This document shows positions 27,087 to 37,000 of a stretch of DNA of 64,000 bases, in pieces. The stretch is from positions 248,001-312,000 of the forward strand of contig NZ_CP058627.1 of NCBI RefSeq assembly GCF_013403565.1, read 5' to 3'. Below the pieces are notes generated by a model. The model made no database searches. It saw only the letters and a list, made by a program, of their open reading frames with translations, and was not told the origin of the DNA. The translations under genes were made by a program, and so were the position numbers. This stretch comes from Chitinibacter bivalviorum (GTDB lineage: Bacteria; Pseudomonadota; Gammaproteobacteria; Burkholderiales; Chitinibacteraceae). Within the stretch, counting starts at the first letter, position 1; the number at the start of each line of letters is the position of its first letter.

Positions 27087-27988
27087 CACCTGCATTAAGA
27101 ACTGGCCGTGTGCTGATTGTTGATGATGAGCCGTTCAATTTAGAAATCCTCTCCGAGCATTTGCACGACGCAGGTTATGAAACTGCGACCGCCACCGATG
27201 GTGAAGACGCTTGGGAAGTTTTGCAGGCTGATCGCAAAGGTTTTGATACCATTTTGCTCGATCGCATGATGCCACGCATGGATGGCATGCAAGTATTGGC
27301 CAAGCTCAAGCAACACCCTGATTTCCAGCATATTCCCGTGATTATGCAAACTGCGGTTGGCGCGGCGGAAAATGTGCAGGAAGGCTTGGCCGCGGGCGCT
27401 TACTACTATTTGATTAAGCCATTTCAGCGCGAAATGTTGCTGGCGATTGTCGCTGCGGCGGTTGGTTTTCACCAAGAACGTGGCCAGCTTGAGCGTGAGA
27501 TTTCCGAGCATGCGGATTCGTATAAATTACTGCTCAATGGGCAATTTAAATTCCGCACGCTCGATGATGCGCGCCAGCAGACTCTCTTGCTATCACGCGC
27601 TTGCCCAGACCCACAACGCGTGGCGCTCGGTTTGTCGGAATTGCTGGTCAATGCCGTCGAGCATGGTAATTTGGGCATTAGCTACAGCGAAAAAACCCGT
27701 TTACTGCAAACCGGACGCTGGCTCGATGAAGTCGAAATGCGCTTGAACGACTCTCAATACAAAAACCGCAGCGTGCTGGTTCATTTTGCCAGCGTCGAGG
27801 ATGAAGTCCAGATTCGGATTGTCGATGAAGGTGCTGGGTTTGACTGGCAACCATTCCTCGAGTTTTCACCCGAGCGCGCGTTCGACCCGCACGGCCGCGG
27901 TATTTCGATGGCGCGGATGATGTCATTCGATAGCGTCGAATATCAGGGTAGGGGTAATGAGGTGCTGGTGCGGATTCGAAAATCTTAA
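27083..27988 (+). CDS. Response regulator with HATPase output domain
   Basis: A 301-residue protein. Residues 8-125 are a canonical receiver (acidic pair in VDDEP, phosphoacceptor Asp60, Thr in IMQTA, Lys in LIKPF). After a helical linker, residues 170-300 form a GHKL ATPase of the anti-sigma RsbW type: LSELLVNAVEHGNLG (N box), DEGAGFDWQ and HGRGISMARMM. No DHp helix or phosphoacceptor His was seen, so it is probably a phosphorylation-controlled serine kinase or anti-sigma-like regulator. It is coupled to the ParA-family gene by an ATGA overlap and followed by a terminator. Confidence 0.85.
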   Translation: MTPALRTGRVLIVDDEPFNLEILSEHLHDAGYETATATDGEDAWEVLQADRKGFDTILLDRMMPRMDGMQVLAKLKQHPDFQHIPVIMQTAVGAAENVQEGLAAGAYYYLIKPFQREMLLAIVAAAVGFHQERGQLEREISEHADSYKLLLNGQFKFRTLDDARQQTLLLSRACPDPQRVALGLSELLVNAVEHGNLGISYSEKTRLLQTGRWLDEVEMRLNDSQYKNRSVLVHFASVEDEVQIRIVDEGAGFDWQPFLEFSPERAFDPHGRGISMARMMSFDSVEYQGRGNEVLVRIRKS

Positions 27989-28004
27989 ACCAACTACAAA
28001 CCAG

Positions 28005-28034
28005 AAAAAGAGTTCGTTTTACGAACTCTTTTTT
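28005..28034 (+). terminator. Terminator of the ParA/regulator pair
   Basis: The stem AGAGTTCGT/ACGAACTCT has a TTT loop and is followed by T6. Confidence 0.9.
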
Positions 28035-28051
28035 ATTTGAAAGGAGTCACC

Positions 28052-28675
28052 ATGAATTCAGCACACTATTTTAGCCAAGCAGCGCAATCATGGGATCAAG
28101 ACCCCATGAAATTAGCACGTGCTGATGCCGTTGCCTCGGCCATTGCTCAAGCCGTACCGCTGCAGACACAGATGGCCGCGATGGAGTTTGGCTGTGGTAC
28201 AGGCTTGCTCAGCTTTGCGCTAGCAAAGCAATTGGGCTCGATTTTGCTGGTAGATAATTCCAGCGGCATGTTGGCGGTGCTGGAGGAGAAAATTGCAGCC
28301 CAGCAGATCAAGCATATGCAATTTGCCGAGCGTGATTTAACACAAGAGGATTTGCCTGAGCGCCAGTTCGACCTCATTTATTCAATGATGACTTTTCACC
28401 ATATTGCCGATACTGCGCAAATACTCTCGACCTTGACGGGTTTACTGAGCCAACCGGGTTTTTTGTGTATTGCCGATCTTGATGCTGAAGATGGCTCGTT
28501 TCACGGTGCTGATTTTGACGGTCATAAAGGTTTTGATCGCGATGGATTACGCAAATTGGCCGAGCGAGCGGGTTTGAGCAATATTCGTTTTGAAACTGTG
28601 TTTACCATTCATAAAAATAAAGACATGGGGCAGGGCGAATTTCCGGTGTTCTTAATGGTGGCCGAGAAGGATTGA
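28052..28675 (+). CDS. Class I SAM-dependent methyltransferase
   Basis: A 207-residue soluble methyltransferase. Motif I is MEFGCGTGLLSFAL, the acidic residue after beta-2 is in LLVDNSSGM, and the post-motif segment is FDLIYSMMTFHHI. The N-terminal YFSQAAQSWDQDP matches small-molecule methyltransferases (UbiE/Methyltransf_11/12 type). The substrate is unknown. The ATG at 28052 has AAAGGAG five bases upstream, which decides against an ATG at 28037. Confidence 0.85.
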   Translation: MNSAHYFSQAAQSWDQDPMKLARADAVASAIAQAVPLQTQMAAMEFGCGTGLLSFALAKQLGSILLVDNSSGMLAVLEEKIAAQQIKHMQFAERDLTQEDLPERQFDLIYSMMTFHHIADTAQILSTLTGLLSQPGFLCIADLDAEDGSFHGADFDGHKGFDRDGLRKLAERAGLSNIRFETVFTIHKNKDMGQGEFPVFLMVAEKD

Positions 28676-28718
28676 GTTTTGCCTTCAGACCATGGTGTGA
28701 TGATAATCGGCAATAGAA

Positions 28719-28745
28719 AACCCGCTTATTAAAGCGGGTTTTTCT
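28719..28745. terminator. Bidirectional terminator
   Basis: The stem AACCCGCTT/AAGCGGGTT has a four-base loop and flanking A and T tracts. It ends the methyltransferase gene (+) and, past element G, thrC (-). Confidence 0.85.
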
Positions 28746-28746
28746 T

Positions 28747-28795
28747 GGGTATGGCCGTAAAGACCAGTTTCAGTATGACTTACAGCTTGATACGC
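28747..28795. repeat. 49-bp palindromic element, copy G (overlaps thrC 3' end)
   Basis: GGGTAT and ATACGC stand at the family spacing. The right arm lies within the last codons of thrC and the element covers the stop codon. Its coding part gives the expected ThrC C-terminus, so it may be a degenerate copy or chance. Confidence 0.4.
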
Positions 28796-30225
28796 TCAGC
28801 CAGATACGCCTTCACTTTCTCTGCGTCAGCGTCAATTGCATCAAAACGCTGTGGCAAATCTTCCAGGCCGACCAGGCCTGCTGGGCGTGCTGGTGGTTGG
28901 TTCAGCGCTTCTTGCATTGTGGTTTCAAACTTCGCTGGCAATGCGGTTTCCATAATCACCATCACGACGTTGTCGCGGCGATGTGCTTTGGCGGCTTTGT
29001 AGCCGTCAGCGGTGTGCGGGTCGATTTGGACGCCAAATTTCTCGAACACTTCGCGGATGTGCGCAACGCGGTCGGCGTGCGTGCTGGCTTCGGATTTAAA
29101 GCCATATTCATCACGCATTTGCGCAAACTCGGCTGGGCTGATTTCAAAGCCGCCGCCGGTTTCCACCGATTTCCACATCGCCGCTAGTTTGCTCGCGTCG
29201 CGACCAACCAAGTCAAACACAAAGCGCTCCAGGTTGGATGCTTTTGTGATGTCCATCGACGGGCTAGAGGTCTCGTAAGTGCGATCCAAACCGCGCGGGT
29301 GGTAGCCGCCGGTTTTGAAGAATTCGTCGAGTACGTCGTTTTCATTGGTCGCTACGACCAATTGGCCAATCGGCAAGCCCATCTGACGCGCGATATGGCC
29401 GGCGCAGATATTACCGAAGTTGCCCGATGGCACGCAAAAATCAACCACGTCGCCGACGTTCTTCCCCGCAGAATCAACTGCGGCGAAATAGCCTTTGAAA
29501 TAGTAAACAACCTGCGCAACGATGCGGCCCCAGTTGATCGAGTTCACCGCGCCGATTTTGTATTTGGCTTTAAATTCAGCGTCTTTATTGACGTCTTTGA
29601 CGATGTCTTGGCAGGCGTCGAAAAAGCCATGCACTGACAAATTGAAAATGTTTTCGTCTTGCAGGCTAAACATCTGTGCGCGCTGGAATGGACTCATTTT
29701 GCCGAACGGCGAGAGCATAAACACATTCACGCCCTTTTTGCCGCGCATCGCGTATTCAGCCGCCGAGCCGGTGTCGCCCGAGGTCGCGCCCAAGATATTC
29801 ACTTGCTGACCCTTGGCAGCCAACACGTACTCGAACAAATTGCCGAGCAATTGCATCGCCATGTCTTTAAACGCCAGCGTAGGGCCGTTCGACAATTCTT
29901 GGATCACTAAGGTGTCGTCGAGCTTGATGATCGGCGTGATTTGGTCGGCATCAGCGGCGTTGCGGCCGTTGCAGTACACAGCAGCGGTGTAAGTTTTGTC
30001 GATTAGCGCTTTTAAATCCGCCGCTGGAATATCGTCCACAAAACGGCTGATCACGGCAAACGCCAGATCGCGGTAGTTTAGTTTCGACAGCGCTAGCAGT
30101 TCATCTTGTGAGAACTGTGGATAGCTTTCCGGAATCGACAAACCGCCATCGGCCATCAAACCGCCAAGCAGGATATCGCTAAATTGTTGGGCGGCAACGC
30201 CACCACGGGTAGAAATGTATTTCAT
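28780..30225 (-). CDS. thrC: Threonine synthase
   Basis: ThrC converts O-phosphohomoserine to threonine with PLP. The 481-residue protein has the N-terminal YISTRGGVAAQQFSDILLGGLM, the PLP Lys in NGPTLAFKDMAMQ, the phosphate-binding ATSGDTGSAAEYAM, and VPSGNFGNI. The start is set at MKYISTRGG; an upstream ATG would add a non-family extension that is in fact element F. The ATG follows ATACCC directly, with only ACGGG at poor distance as a ribosome binding site, so translation may depend on the element or on coupling. It lies downstream of hom on the same strand. Confidence 0.96.
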   Translation of the reverse strand: MKYISTRGGVAAQQFSDILLGGLMADGGLSIPESYPQFSQDELLALSKLNYRDLAFAVISRFVDDIPAADLKALIDKTYTAAVYCNGRNAADADQITPIIKLDDTLVIQELSNGPTLAFKDMAMQLLGNLFEYVLAAKGQQVNILGATSGDTGSAAEYAMRGKKGVNVFMLSPFGKMSPFQRAQMFSLQDENIFNLSVHGFFDACQDIVKDVNKDAEFKAKYKIGAVNSINWGRIVAQVVYYFKGYFAAVDSAGKNVGDVVDFCVPSGNFGNICAGHIARQMGLPIGQLVVATNENDVLDEFFKTGGYHPRGLDRTYETSSPSMDITKASNLERFVFDLVGRDASKLAAMWKSVETGGGFEISPAEFAQMRDEYGFKSEASTHADRVAHIREVFEKFGVQIDPHTADGYKAAKAHRRDNVVMVIMETALPAKFETTMQEALNQPPARPAGLVGLEDLPQRFDAIDADAEKVKAYLAERIKL

Positions 30226-30274
30226 GGGTATAGGCCCGTAGATATTTGTATGATTGGTCTGCGTGTTTATACCC
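30226..30274. repeat. 49-bp palindromic element, copy F (abuts thrC start codon)
   Basis: Perfect arms GGGTAT and ATACCC. On the thrC strand its final base is immediately before the ATG. Five inner base pairs with two G-T wobbles (TAGAT with GTCTG) suit folding as RNA. It forms the thrC leader within the hom-thrC intergenic region. Confidence 0.85.
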
Positions 30275-30293
30275 ATTTGGGTATTTCTTGCTG

Positions 30294-30373
30294 GTGTAGG
30301 GTGCAATAAGCAAGGCGCATTGCACCATCACCCTAGGTAATCGGCGCAATGCGCTTCGCTTATTGACGCCCTA
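30294..30373. repeat. Long REP-like imperfect palindrome between hom and thrC
   Basis: Outer arms GTAGGGTGCAATAAGC and GCTTATTGACGCCCTAC and inner arms GCGCATTGCACC and GGCGCAATGCGC make a large hairpin with few mismatches, ending just before the hom stop codon. Hairpins of this GTAGGGxGCAATAAGC type occur between genes in many proteobacteria. No second copy is visible in the window. Confidence 0.75.
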
Positions 30374-30374
30374 C

Positions 30375-31688
30375 TTAACCGTTGAGGTGTTCCAGACGCA
30401 GCTTCACCACTTTGCCATTGGTGCTTGGCAACAGCTCGATTTTGGCAATGGCCGCATTGATATTCTTTTCAATCGCGGTATGCGTCACGATCACGAGCTC
30501 AGCGCCGTCTTCTGCGCTTGCGGCTGGTTTTTGCAGCATCGCATCCACCGAAATCTGGCCTTCAGCCAAGATGGAGGTCACATTTGCCAATACACCGGGC
30601 AAGTCTTTGACCGACAAGCGCAGGTAGTAGCAGGTTTCTACTTCTGAGATCGGCAGAATTGGCAGGTTGGCCATCGCGGTTGGCTGGAAGGCCAAGTGCG
30701 GTACGCGGTGTTCTGGGTCGGCCGTGTGCAGACGAGTGATATCAACCAGATCCGCAATCACTGAAGACGCCGTTGGCTCAGCGCCAGCGCCCGGGCCGTA
30801 GTACATGGTCGCGCCGACTGCGTCGCCTTTCACCAGTACGGCATTCATCACGCCATCAACGTTGGCGATCAAGCGGCCAGCTGGGATCAACGTTGGCGAC
30901 ACGCGCAATTCGATACCGTTAGGGCGGCGGCGAGTCATGCCGAGCAATTTGATGCGATAGCCCAATTCAGCGGCGTATTTGATGTCGGCAGCGTCGAGTT
31001 TGCTGATGCCTTCCAGATAGGCTTTGTCGAACTGCACTGGAATACCAAACGCAATTGCGCTCATGATGGTGAGCTTGTGCGCTGCGTCGTGGCCTTCGAT
31101 GTCGAAAGTCGGATCGGCTTCGGCGTAGCCAAGGCGTTGTGCTTCGGCCAATACGTCGGCAAAGGCCGAGCCTTTGTCGCGCATTTCGGTCAGGATGAAG
31201 TTGGATGTGCCATTGATAATGCCTGCCACCCATTCGATTTTGTTGGCAGTCAGGCCTTCACGCAGCGCCTTGATGACTGGAATGCCGCCAGCTACTGCTG
31301 CTTCAAATGCAACGATCACGCCTTTTTCTTGCGCGCGGGCGAAGATTTCATTGCCGTATTCAGCGATCAGTTTTTTGTTGGCAGTGACTACGTGTTTGCC
31401 ATTTTCAATCGCAGCCAGCACCAAATCTTTGGCAATCGTTGTGCCGCCGATCAATTCAACGACGATATCGATGTCGGGATTGTTCACCACATCCATTGCG
31501 TTATCAGTCAAGGCAACGCCTTCACCAACCAGCTCACGCGCGCGATCGAGATCGCGATTCGCAGCCATGGTCACCACAATTGGGCGACCAGCGCGGCGGG
31601 CGATTTCTTCGCCATTACGCTTCAAAACGGTGGCAGTACCGCCACCTACAGTCCCCACGCCACACAGGCCTACATTGATTGCTTTCAT
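30375..31688 (-). CDS. hom: Homoserine dehydrogenase
   Basis: Hom reduces aspartate semialdehyde to homoserine with NAD(P)H. The 437-residue protein has the nucleotide site GLCGVGTVGGGTATVL, catalytic Lys in TANKKLIAEYG, the GIINGTSNFILTEM substrate loop, and a C-terminal ACT domain beginning at about residue 350 (YYLRLSVKDLPGVLANV), which gives threonine feedback in the family. It is not fused to aspartokinase. It lies between alaA and thrC, all on one strand. Confidence 0.97.
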   Translation of the reverse strand: MKAINVGLCGVGTVGGGTATVLKRNGEEIARRAGRPIVVTMAANRDLDRARELVGEGVALTDNAMDVVNNPDIDIVVELIGGTTIAKDLVLAAIENGKHVVTANKKLIAEYGNEIFARAQEKGVIVAFEAAVAGGIPVIKALREGLTANKIEWVAGIINGTSNFILTEMRDKGSAFADVLAEAQRLGYAEADPTFDIEGHDAAHKLTIMSAIAFGIPVQFDKAYLEGISKLDAADIKYAAELGYRIKLLGMTRRRPNGIELRVSPTLIPAGRLIANVDGVMNAVLVKGDAVGATMYYGPGAGAEPTASSVIADLVDITRLHTADPEHRVPHLAFQPTAMANLPILPISEVETCYYLRLSVKDLPGVLANVTSILAEGQISVDAMLQKPAASAEDGAELVIVTHTAIEKNINAAIAKIELLPSTNGKVVKLRLEHLNG

Positions 31689-31725
31689 GTTGTCTTTCCT
31701 GATTGATATTTTTAATTACGACTGA

Positions 31726-32985
31726 TTAAACTTTGGCGGCTTGTTTTGCGGCAAATTCGCCTGTGCCGTGGCGTTTACGCCAGCCCGCGAGAAAGCGTGC
31801 GACACGGTTAATCGCTTCGGTCAGATCATCCAGATTGGGTAGGAACACCACGCGGAAATGATCGGGTTGATGCCAGTTAAAGCCTGTGCCTTGCACCAAT
31901 AGTACTTTCTCTTCGGTGAGTAATTCCAGCATCAGCTGCTGATCGTCACTGACCGGGTAAATCGCCGGATCCAAACGCGGGAACATATACAGTGCCGCTT
32001 TGGGTTTGATGACGCTAACGCCAGGAATCGCGCTGAGCATTTCATATGCCAGATCGCGCTGTTTTGCCAAGCGACCGCCATCTTTGACCAAATCATCAAT
32101 GCTTTGATAGCCACCGAGCGCGGTTTGAATCGCGTATTGCGCGGGTACATTGGCACACAAGCGCATGGTGGCCAGCATATTGAGGCCTTCGATGTAGTCT
32201 TTGGCAGGCTTTTTATTGCCCGATACAATCATCCAGCCAGCGCGATAGCCACAGGCGCGGTAGTTTTTCGACAGACCGTTGAAGGTCACAAACAGCACAT
32301 CATCAGCCAGCGAGGCAATCGAGGTGTGCGTCACGCCGTCGTACAGCACTTTGTCGTAGATTTCATCGGCGTAAATAATTAGGCCGAATTCGCGCGCCAA
32401 CTCAACAATTTGCAGCAGCAACTCATCAGGGTAGAGCGCGCCCGTAGGATTGTTCGGGTTGATCACCACAATCGCGCGTGTTTTATCGGTGATTTTGGCG
32501 CGCATGTCTTCGATCGACGGATACCAGTGATTGCTCTCATCGCACAGATAATGGCGTGGTTTGCCGCCCGCCAAGCTCACCGCCGCAGTCCATAGCGGAT
32601 AATCCGGCATCGGCACCAACACTTCATCGCCATTATTCAGCAGCGCTTGCATGCTCAATACGATCAGCTCAGACGCGCCATTACCGATGTAGATGTCATC
32701 CACGGTCACGTCTTTGATGTTTTTCTGTTGCGTGTAGTGCATTACCGCTTTGCGCGCAGGAAATAGGCCTTTGGAATCCACATAGCCTGCGGCGTTGGAG
32801 AGGTTGCGAATCACGTCTTGAACAACTTCTTCTGGCGGCTCGAAACCGAAGGTGGCCAAGTTGCCAATATTCAGTTTGATGATGCGGTGGCCGTCTTCTT
32901 CCATCTGACGCGCTCGCTCAGGGATAGGCCCGCGAATTTCGTAGCAGATGTTCAGTAGCTTGTTCGATTTGAGGATGGCTTCCAT
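31726..32985 (-). CDS. alaA: Alanine-synthesising aminotransferase (AlaA-type)
   Basis: A class I PLP aminotransferase of about 419 residues. Similarity to E. coli AlaA runs the full length: CYEIRGPIPERARQMEEDG, LNIGN, PDYPLWTAAVSLAGG, NPNNPTGALY, the PLP Lys in FNGLSKNYRACGYRAGW, and CANVPAQYAIQTALGGYQS. It makes alanine from pyruvate and glutamate. The start at 32985 aligns with the family; an upstream ATG at 33039 is possible. The position before hom is typical of betaproteobacteria and suggests cotranscription (37-bp gap). Confidence 0.92.
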   Translation of the reverse strand: MEAILKSNKLLNICYEIRGPIPERARQMEEDGHRIIKLNIGNLATFGFEPPEEVVQDVIRNLSNAAGYVDSKGLFPARKAVMHYTQQKNIKDVTVDDIYIGNGASELIVLSMQALLNNGDEVLVPMPDYPLWTAAVSLAGGKPRHYLCDESNHWYPSIEDMRAKITDKTRAIVVINPNNPTGALYPDELLLQIVELAREFGLIIYADEIYDKVLYDGVTHTSIASLADDVLFVTFNGLSKNYRACGYRAGWMIVSGNKKPAKDYIEGLNMLATMRLCANVPAQYAIQTALGGYQSIDDLVKDGGRLAKQRDLAYEMLSAIPGVSVIKPKAALYMFPRLDPAIYPVSDDQQLMLELLTEEKVLLVQGTGFNWHQPDHFRVVFLPNLDDLTEAINRVARFLAGWRKRHGTGEFAAKQAAKV

Positions 32986-33134
32986 CGTCGCGGCCCACGC
33001 AGAATTATTTAGGGGAAACCTCGTATTGTATCGAAACATTCGCCCAACGGAACAAACAATTAAGTATCAAAACGCACAGCACAGAACTTGGGCGATGAAT
33101 TAAAATGCGCCAAACGATCAATAAGGGGTTCACC

Positions 33135-33503
33135 ATGAAGTTGCATCAGTCCAAAGTCGCGCATCTGAACCAGATTACGGCGTACGATCATGAATCTGTG
33201 CACGTGAATCAAGAGCGCCATGCTGGCAGCATTTTGATTTTGCCCGATGCGGTTCAACCATGGCGGCCAACGCAATTTAGCGATTTGCAAGAGAGCGATT
33301 TTGCCGATTTGCTCGCCTTGGAGCCCGAGTTGGTGTTGCTCGGCACGGGGCCAACCATTCAGTTTCCTCACCCCAAACTCTATGCCGCTTTGTCGGCCAA
33401 GCACATTGGTATCGACACGATGGGCACGGGGGCTTTATGCCGTACGTTTAACGTCTTGGTGGCTGAAGATCGTCGGGTATTGGCGTTGGTTTTGCACGCG
33501 TAA
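33135..33503 (+). CDS. Mth938-domain protein
   Basis: A 122-residue single-domain protein of the Mth938/DUF498 family, with VNQERHAGSILILPDAVQPW, LLGTGPTIQFPHPKLYAAL, and GIDTMGTGALCRTFNVLVAEDRRV. The family has a compact alpha/beta fold, occurs near respiratory assembly genes in eukaryotes (NDUFAF3) and is common in bacteria, where its role is unsettled. The ATG at 33135 has AAGGGG six bases before it. It is divergent from alaA. Confidence 0.85.
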   Translation: MKLHQSKVAHLNQITAYDHESVHVNQERHAGSILILPDAVQPWRPTQFSDLQESDFADLLALEPELVLLGTGPTIQFPHPKLYAALSAKHIGIDTMGTGALCRTFNVLVAEDRRVLALVLHA

Positions 33504-33901
33504 TATTGCTTTGCAGGCTCAGCCATTTGTCCTTGCCAAATAAGGGGCATCAAAGTCCCTGTTTCTGTCTTAACTGTATGGGATCGTAAATAAGGAAAAG
33601 TTACGTCTTGTTGAAGCAAAATACTCTTTGCTTCAACTCCATGCCGTGCATTGCTGCTCTTGAAGCTAGGCTCGTGCTTGAGTTTTGCTTTTGGCTTCAT
33701 TCATTTTCGCTTTAGAGGGATGGATTGGTATTTTATTACCTTGGTCTTTTAGCTCTGAAGCGCGTCAATATTTCTCTGGTTTTTTCTGAGCTGCATGAAT
33801 TGCCTTGTGCTGAAGGTGTGGCGACTTTCACGTCTTTTATGCCCAAATGTCACCATATTTCATGACATTTTTCAGACTCTGGTAAGATGGACTTGGTTTA
33901 C

Positions 33902-33942
33902 AAAGCTGACACCGATGTGTCTAAAGCTGACGCGATGTGTTT
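33902..33942. repeat. Two imperfect tandem copies of a 20-bp sequence
   Basis: AAAGCTGACaCCGATGTGT is followed at once by AAAGCTGACgCGATGTGT, about 80 bp before the hybrid kinase start. This could be a pair of activator sites about two helical turns apart. The rest of the 518-bp gap (33504-34021) shows no convincing gene. Confidence 0.45.
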
Positions 33943-34021
33943 GGGTTTGGTGTTTGTCGTTGATTGCAGTAATACCACTTTGAACCATCTTGATTGTTTG
34001 GCTTGATCAAAGAGACATGGC

Positions 34022-37000
34022 ATGCCCTTTTTTGCGTTCAAATCAATTACACTGCGGCTGCGAATCGCATTCTTAATTGTTGCCGCGACGACACTATTTG
34101 CGGGCTTGGCTGCCATTTGGGCATTTCGTTCGGTTAATCAGACCTATAGCAATATTTCGAATGAAAGTTATCCCGCCACCCGTGCTATTGCCAATCTAGA
34201 AACCAATAGTCTGGAGTTGGCGCTATCTTTGCAGCATTTATCAGCAGCGACCGACAATCAAACCCGTCAAAAGGCATTCGAGCAATTGCAGCAATTGCTA
34301 CAAGATGGACCTGAATATATTTCGGCTCTAAAAAATCTACAAAATACCCGTAGCAATGAATTAACAGATCAATTTTTAATTTTATCAAAGCAAGTCGTAG
34401 AAACTAATCGTATTGTTGAAGATTTAATCGAGATTGATGCCGAACATAAAATTCAATTGCGAGAGGTGGATCAAAAACGGCAAAGTTTCGAGGCTTTGAT
34501 TAATCCATTATTGGATAAGGCCCAAGAAGATTTATTGTTGGCCACAGGTAAAACATCGTCCATGGCGGGGCAGGAATGGTCGGCATTGAATGAGCGTGAA
34601 AAAATTAATCGCGATGGCTTGTCTTTAATTCGCGCAGATGTATTTCGGCTTCAAACCTTAATTAGTGCGGAGGGGGAAGACGGTTACAAGAAAAAAAGCC
34701 CTGAGATACTCGCGCGATTGGAAAAAAATTTGCAGCAAATGGACCCAGACATTCGCTCCGAGGGACAAAAAATGCTGCAGATATTGCGTGCGCCGATGGG
34801 GCAGATAGGTCGCGAGGCCTCTGCAGCCATGCTGATTTTCTATCGAAGCCTGAGCAAAATCACGCAACGTCAGAACGATGAAGTTAGCCACAGCGGCGAT
34901 GTGATTGCGCAAAATACCACGAGTGCAGTTGTGGCATTGGTCAATACTCAAGTGCAAACATTAACGGCCATTGAGCAAATAAAAAGTGATTATTTTCAGT
35001 TAGGTGGTGATTTGCGCCAAATGGCTTCAGCAGAGAATATGGCGCAATTAGATGCAAATGAAAAAGCATTTGAGCGCACCTTTTTGCATGCCATGCAAAT
35101 GAGCCATCATATTAGTAGCACAAGAATGAAATCTAGCATGCAAGGTTGTTTGGCCTTATTTGCGGATTACAAAAAATTGAAGCAAGAAATCCATCAGTCA
35201 AGCGCCCGTCGAATTAATTTTAGTATTTTACTGGATAAAATTGTAAATGATAATCGACGAGTCACTAATGCTTTACTCAGTACCACTAAAAATCTGGCGC
35301 ATGATGTATCGGGTAATTTGAATGGCAAGGTCTCCATGCTCGATACCGACTTAAAGCAAAGCACTCGACTATTATTTGCCTCAACGATATTGGGTATGTT
35401 GGTTGCTTTGGTCGTGGGCTGGATCTATGTGTCTCGCAATATCAGCCGGCGTTTGGAGCGGTTGGCGGGCTCAATGCGCTTGCTCTCACAAGGGCAGTTG
35501 GGTGATGAGATTGATGCGCGCGGTAATGATGAAATTAGCGATATCGAGCACGGGGTTGCTCAATTTCGCACCGTACTGCAACAGCAGCAAGCGCAAACCG
35601 AAGCTTTGCGCCAAGCACGCGATGATGCGCATGCCGCGGTTCAAATTAAAAGCGAATTTTTGGCCAATATGAGCCATGAAATTCGCACTCCGCTCACGGC
35701 CATCTTGGGTTACACCAATCTATTGGCAGAAAACGGCCTCAATAGCCAGCAGCAACAATATATTGCCCGCGCCCAAAACTCGGCTCAAATGCTATTAGGT
35801 GTGGTCAATGATGTGCTCGATTTTTCGCGTATTGAAGCCAATAAGCTGGAGATTGAGCAGCAGCCATTTAACTTGATGCAGCTGTTTAGTCAGCTGGCGG
35901 GGACAGTGGCCATACAGGCACAGGAAAAAGGTCTGTTTTTACGTTTTGAAATTGCACCTGATGTGCCGACGATGATTGAGGGCGATGCCCTGCGTTTGGG
36001 GCAAGTATTACTCAATTTGCTCAATAATGCGGTTAAATTCACCGAGCAAGGTGATGTTTGTTTGTCGGTCTTTTGTATTGAACACAGCAATACTGAAGTG
36101 CGATTGCATTTTGCAGTACAAGACTCGGGGATCGGTATTAGCCCTGAGGCGCAAGAGCGCTTGTTTAAACTATTTAGTCAGGCCGATTCATCGACCACCC
36201 GGCGCTTTGGTGGTTCAGGTCTAGGATTGGCCATTAGCCAGCAATTGATTCATCTAATGGGCGGTCATATCCAAGTACAAAGTCATGAAGGGCTAGGTGC
36301 GCAATTTAGCTTCGAGCTGGATCTGAATAAAGCGGGGGCCGATCAATTTAGCCCCATGCAATACGCGCCACGGCGGGCTTTGATTGCCGAGCGCAATCCA
36401 GAGATCGCTCGTCATCTAGCATTACACCTTCAGGCGATGGGTTTTGAGGCCACATTGCTCAATAATCAGGCGCAATTGCTGGCCTATTTTGCCGCTGGGC
36501 ATGTAACCGATCTGTTGATTCTGGAAGTCAATTTATGTGGCGCGCAGCAGCATCCATTATGTGATGTACTGCAATCTCTGCATCAGGCTGGTTTGCCGAT
36601 TATTTTATTGTGCTATGACCGCGATGATATTGCCGCGACACAAGAAAGCCAATTACGTCATTGCCAGTTATTAATTAAACCATTAATCCCAAGCCAAATA
36701 CGTTCAGCCGTTGCGCAGTCACTGGCTGATGACGCAGCCGAGTTGCATGGCCAATTGCTGGATAAAGCCTCGCAATTTCCGCTGCAAGGCTTGCGTGTGC
36801 TTTTGGTTGATGACACCGATATTTTGCTGGATTTGGGCGCGACTATTTTGGGTAATATGGGCGCGCAAGTCAGCGCCGTATCGAGTGGTAATGCTGCGAT
36901 TGCGGCGCTGATGTCGCAAGAAATCGATGTGGTGCTGATGGATGTGCAAATGCCTGGCATGGATGGTCGCGATACCACGCGCGCGATTCGAGCATTACCG

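Noticed and set aside
33380..33700. 106-codon minus-strand frame downstream of the Mth938 gene
   Set aside because: It overlaps a conserved gene on the other strand, lacks a ribosome binding site, and the predicted protein is of no known type.
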